64,000 bases of DNA from Melghirimyces thermohalophilus (GTDB taxonomy: Bacteria > Bacillota > Bacilli > Thermoactinomycetales > DSM-45169), in contig NZ_FMZA01000002.1 in NCBI RefSeq assembly GCF_900102685.1, positions 124,001-188,000 of the forward strand, given 5' to 3'. A program made the position numbers and the translations under genes. Below are positions 61,762-64,000 of this stretch, in pieces (positions within the stretch are counted from its first letter, which is position 1; each line of letters opens with the position of its first letter). The notes below the pieces were generated by a model. That model made no database searches and was not told the origin of the DNA. It saw nothing but the letters and a program-made list of their open reading frames with translations.

Positions 61762-63024
61762 ATGAGAAAGCAAACTCACATAGCCATAGGTACGATGCTA
61801 ATCCTCACCTTGATATTTACCGGGTGTTCCATGGCCGGAAACAACGGGAACATGGACCACGGAGATATGAATCACGGGGACATGAAAAAAGAAGGATCCT
61901 CAAATATGGGTGGCATGTCCATGATGAATCAGAAAGTAAACAAAGCCGGCGATCAAAACCGCCTAAACATGGACACTAAGAACGTCACCCGTATAGATCA
62001 GGACGATCCCGTTAAGGTTGCCGTGGAAACGTCCCAAATGATTTGGCCCGCATCCCATGAAGGCAACCGACCGGGTACTGTACTGCTCGGGGTAAAGGAT
62101 GACTGGAAAACGAATCTCCCCGCAGTCACCCTGGTTCACCATCCCAACAACGGGCCATTGCTCTATGCAAGTAAGAATAGTATCCCCAAGGAAACCATGG
62201 ATGAGTTAAAACGACTCAACCCTAAAGGAAGTGAGAAGAACCACGGGATCCAAGTCATATTGGTCGGCGATTTTTCTGACAGTGTCCGTAAACAGTTGGA
62301 GGATCAGGGGATGAAGGTGGATACTGTGCGAGGGGTAAACCCTGCAGACACTGCTGCCAAGTTGGATGCTTATTATGCCAAGACGAGCGGTGACCTTCCG
62401 CAGAGCGTGATCGTCGGCTCCATGGACGTACCGGAGTACACCCTGCCCGCGACCAACTGGATCGCCCATATGCCGGAACCACTGCTGTTTGTCGGCAAAG
62501 ACAACGTCCCCAAAGAAACGATCGATGCGTTAAAAAAACGGAAAAACAAGGCTAATATCTACATCCTCGGCCCAAAATCCGTTGTCTCCGCTTCTGTGGA
62601 AAAAGAGCTAGATCAATACGGTAAGGTAAAACGCATCAGTGGCAAAACCCCGGAAGAGAACGCCATTGCATTTGCCAAATATAAGGACAAATCAACGAAA
62701 TTCGGCTGGGGGATCACCGAACCCGGTCACGGCCTAACCTTTAACCGCACGGACAACGTGGAATCGGCGATTGCGAGCGCACCCTTCTCCCACATGGGAA
62801 AACACGCCCCGATTCTTCTGTTGGACAAGGGAACGCTGTCTGAACCTATGCACAAGTATCTGATGAGCTTGCAGCCCACATTCAAGGACGACCCCACCGT
62901 CGGACCATACAACCATGCGTTCGTCATCGGTTCTGAAAAAACGATCTCCTTTACCACGCAAGGAATGATTGACCAGATGCTAGAGATCACACCTGTAAAC
63001 GGCGGAGGCCACGGCGGGCATTGA
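61762..63024 (+). CDS. His/Met-rich lipoprotein with cell-wall-binding-2-like repeats
   Basis: A 420-residue lipoprotein. The ATG at 61762 (AGAGAGG 9 bases upstream) gives a signal peptide ending in LIFTGCSMAG. The mature N terminus is rich in Met, His, Asp and Gly (NMDHGDMNHGDMKK, MGGMSMM), as in copper-binding proteins. The body contains repeats of the cell-wall-binding-2 type (ILVGDFSDSVRKQLEDQGMKVDTVRGVNPADTAAKL; ILGPKSVVSASVEKELDQYGKVKRISGKTPEENAIAF). It ends in GGGHGGH. It directly follows the two-component genes (44 bases) and is probably their target. Confidence 0.8.
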   Translation: MRKQTHIAIGTMLILTLIFTGCSMAGNNGNMDHGDMNHGDMKKEGSSNMGGMSMMNQKVNKAGDQNRLNMDTKNVTRIDQDDPVKVAVETSQMIWPASHEGNRPGTVLLGVKDDWKTNLPAVTLVHHPNNGPLLYASKNSIPKETMDELKRLNPKGSEKNHGIQVILVGDFSDSVRKQLEDQGMKVDTVRGVNPADTAAKLDAYYAKTSGDLPQSVIVGSMDVPEYTLPATNWIAHMPEPLLFVGKDNVPKETIDALKKRKNKANIYILGPKSVVSASVEKELDQYGKVKRISGKTPEENAIAFAKYKDKSTKFGWGITEPGHGLTFNRTDNVESAIASAPFSHMGKHAPILLLDKGTLSEPMHKYLMSLQPTFKDDPTVGPYNHAFVIGSEKTISFTTQGMIDQMLEITPVNGGGHGGH

Positions 63025-63059
63025 TTTCAGGAAACCCCTTTAAAAAAGTCAGCCAGCAC

Positions 63060-63103
63060 AAAAAACCCCAGTCCCTTTCTGAAGGTAGGGACTGGGGTTT
63101 TTT
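63060..63103. terminator. Strong bidirectional terminator
   Basis: AAAAAACCCCAGTCCCT / AGGGACTGGGGTTTTTT, a 17-base-pair stem between convergent genes. Confidence 0.93.
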
Positions 63104-63115
63104 AGGCCAAAGGGG

Positions 63116-63463
63116 TCAAGCAGCCATTTTTCTGCATTCATCCGCACATTGCCGACAGACATTTGCGCATTTTTGGCAATGCTCGTCTTTGAATTTGGAA
63201 CATTCCTGTGCGCACGCTTCACAGATCATCGCACATACATTACAGATTTGTTTGGTGTACATACTGTTTCGAGACATATACCGGGAAGCCATGGAGCAAA
63301 TCTCGGCACAATCCCTGAGTGCCTGAATGCAATGGATCCGGGCTTGTACGTCCGGTTCATTTAAGCACGAAGTCAGGCATTCTTCGCACACCTGCATGCA
63401 ACGGTTACATATATCGATACAGGATTGGTATTGTTGCACATTTGTATTCACAACGGTAGGCAT
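63116..63463 (-). CDS. Cys-rich four-helix-bundle copper-binding protein
   Basis: A 115-residue protein with 16 or so cysteines, mostly in Cys-x3-Cys spacing along helices (CIDICNRCMQVCEECLTSC, ICNVCAMICEACAQECSKF, CQKCANVCRQCADECRK). This is the pattern of YhjQ-like / Csp copper-storage four-helix bundles. AGGAGG lies 9 bases before the ATG at 63463 and only 3 before the ATG at 63469, so the former is chosen. No signal peptide, so it is cytosolic. Its position opposite the lipoprotein and two-component genes supports a shared role in copper or similar metal handling. Confidence 0.88.
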   Translation of the reverse strand: MPTVVNTNVQQYQSCIDICNRCMQVCEECLTSCLNEPDVQARIHCIQALRDCAEICSMASRYMSRNSMYTKQICNVCAMICEACAQECSKFKDEHCQKCANVCRQCADECRKMAA

Positions 63464-63723
63464 TATCATCCACCTCCTTTCTTTTCATCCGGTAAGATTT
63501 GTTAAGCGGTCTGCATTTATTCGGACACCCTACACCTTAAACAATTGGGTCCAATTCCATTGACGTATGATCGAGTTTGTGTTTTAAGTAGGTGGGTTGG
63601 GTTTAGCAGTCCTCAAAGTGCATAAATCCCCCCTTTTTTATGCATTCGACAAGGCAACACTTGGGACTGGACCTTTCCCCTCTAAAAACGCTGCAATCCC
63701 AGTCAGGGCAAAGTATTTCTCCG

Positions 63724-63853
63724 GTTTTGCATAAAAAATGAATTGGAAACGTAACAGGGAGGATGTTTTGTGAAATGACTAAAAAACCGCCCAAAACCCT
63801 TGGTATAGCAGGGGAGAGGGCAGTTTTTGCATAGAAAGTGCAACGTAACAAGA
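63724..63853. repeat. Imperfect direct repeats in the gene-free stretch before the last gene
   Basis: TTTTGCATAAAAAATG ... AACGTAACA (63726-63756) recurs as TTTTGCATAGAAAGTG ... AACGTAACA (63825-63850), with a different gap between the halves. TGTAACGTT at 63866-63874 is a near-inverted copy of the second half. The remaining 63464-63968 shows no gene that I can support; a minus-strand frame at 63603-63851 lacks a ribosome site. Confidence 0.55.
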
Positions 63854-63968
63854 TATCTATTTTTATGTAACGTTATATCCCCTTCACAAGCGTAATAGAC
63901 TGTATACGCTATACAGACCAAAATGAGACTTCCAGTGATATAATGGAATTGGTGAGGGGGGAGACGGA

Positions 63969-64000
63969 TTGGCAGAAGAGAAGATATTGGTCGCATTGGA
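63969..64000 (+). CDS. Start of an unidentified gene, cut by the window end
   Basis: GGGGGGAGA lies about 5 bases before the TTG at 63969, and the frame reads MAEEKILVAL to the end of the window. Too short to identify. Confidence 0.6.
   Translation, partial: MAEEKILVAL

Noticed and set aside
63603-63851. 82-residue cysteine-containing minus-strand frame
   Set aside because: No ribosome site and it spans the direct repeats; treated as non-coding.

Overview
The window looks like a chromosomal stretch of a GC-moderate, spore-forming type Bacillota, most plausibly a Thermoactinomycetaceae-like bacterium. That placement is inference: it rests on Bacillus-like gene families (gatB, rlmCD, ugtP-like glycosyltransferase, ABC-F, IDEAL-domain protein), AGGAGG-type ribosome binding sites with many TTG/GTG starts, Bacillus-type Fur boxes, and an actinobacteria-flavoured DUF6230/DUF6114 pair. 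No database search was run; family names come from motifs and remembered family features.

0-10.8 kb is housekeeping and sugar uptake: the end of gatB, two small proteins, a LolA-like lipoprotein, then a divergent fructose/mannose locus (PRD regulator, PTS EIIBC and EIIA on the minus strand; ROK sugar kinase and phosphomannose isomerase on the plus strand), and rlmCD. 10.8-13.5 kb is a scarred region. Two inverted copies of about 0.52 kb, each holding the rlmCD 3' end plus a decayed nucleotidyltransferase-like gene, face each other across an AT-rich membrane-protein gene, and a copy of the rlmCD 5' end lies at one junction. 13.6-25.5 kb carries an AT-rich GNAT gene, alkaline phosphatase, a SWIM/SNF2 helicase, a 259-bp MITE-like element, a Gld-type ABC exporter operon with a DUF4340 protein, and an ABC-F ATPase. 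25.5-29.7 kb holds an IDEAL-domain protein, a LuxR regulator and a three-gene DUF6230/DUF6114 operon.

29.8-34.6 kb is a Fur-controlled siderophore uptake locus with three Fur boxes in the divergent promoter. 34.7-43.3 kb is mostly ordinary (glycolipid synthase, O-antigen-ligase-like protein, YfbR-like nucleotidase, LysM-3D protein, AlkA-like glycosylase, MscS, MutY), with decayed genes around mutY.

43.5-58.9 kb is an accessory island. It holds arsenic genes (arsR-arsB-arsC, and an arsI-arsR2 unit facing them) split by a complete 7.7-kb Tn3-family transposon of Tn4430 type. The transposon has 38/39-bp inverted repeats, a 5-bp TTATT target duplication, a TnpI-like tyrosine recombinase with a visible resolution site, TnpA, and a cadC-cadA cargo with two Cad-type operators. 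A perfect 34-bp inverted repeat brackets the ars/Tn region. A Doc-type toxin-antitoxin pair, a CHRD protein, a truncated gene and a tyrosine recombinase with 15-bp repeats follow.

59.9-63.5 kb carries a two-component system, a His/Met-rich lipoprotein with cell-wall-binding-2-like repeats, and a Cys-rich four-helix copper-binding protein, together suggesting a metal (copper-type) response module. The last gene starts at 63969 and runs off the window. No rRNA, tRNA, CRISPR array or replication origin was seen.
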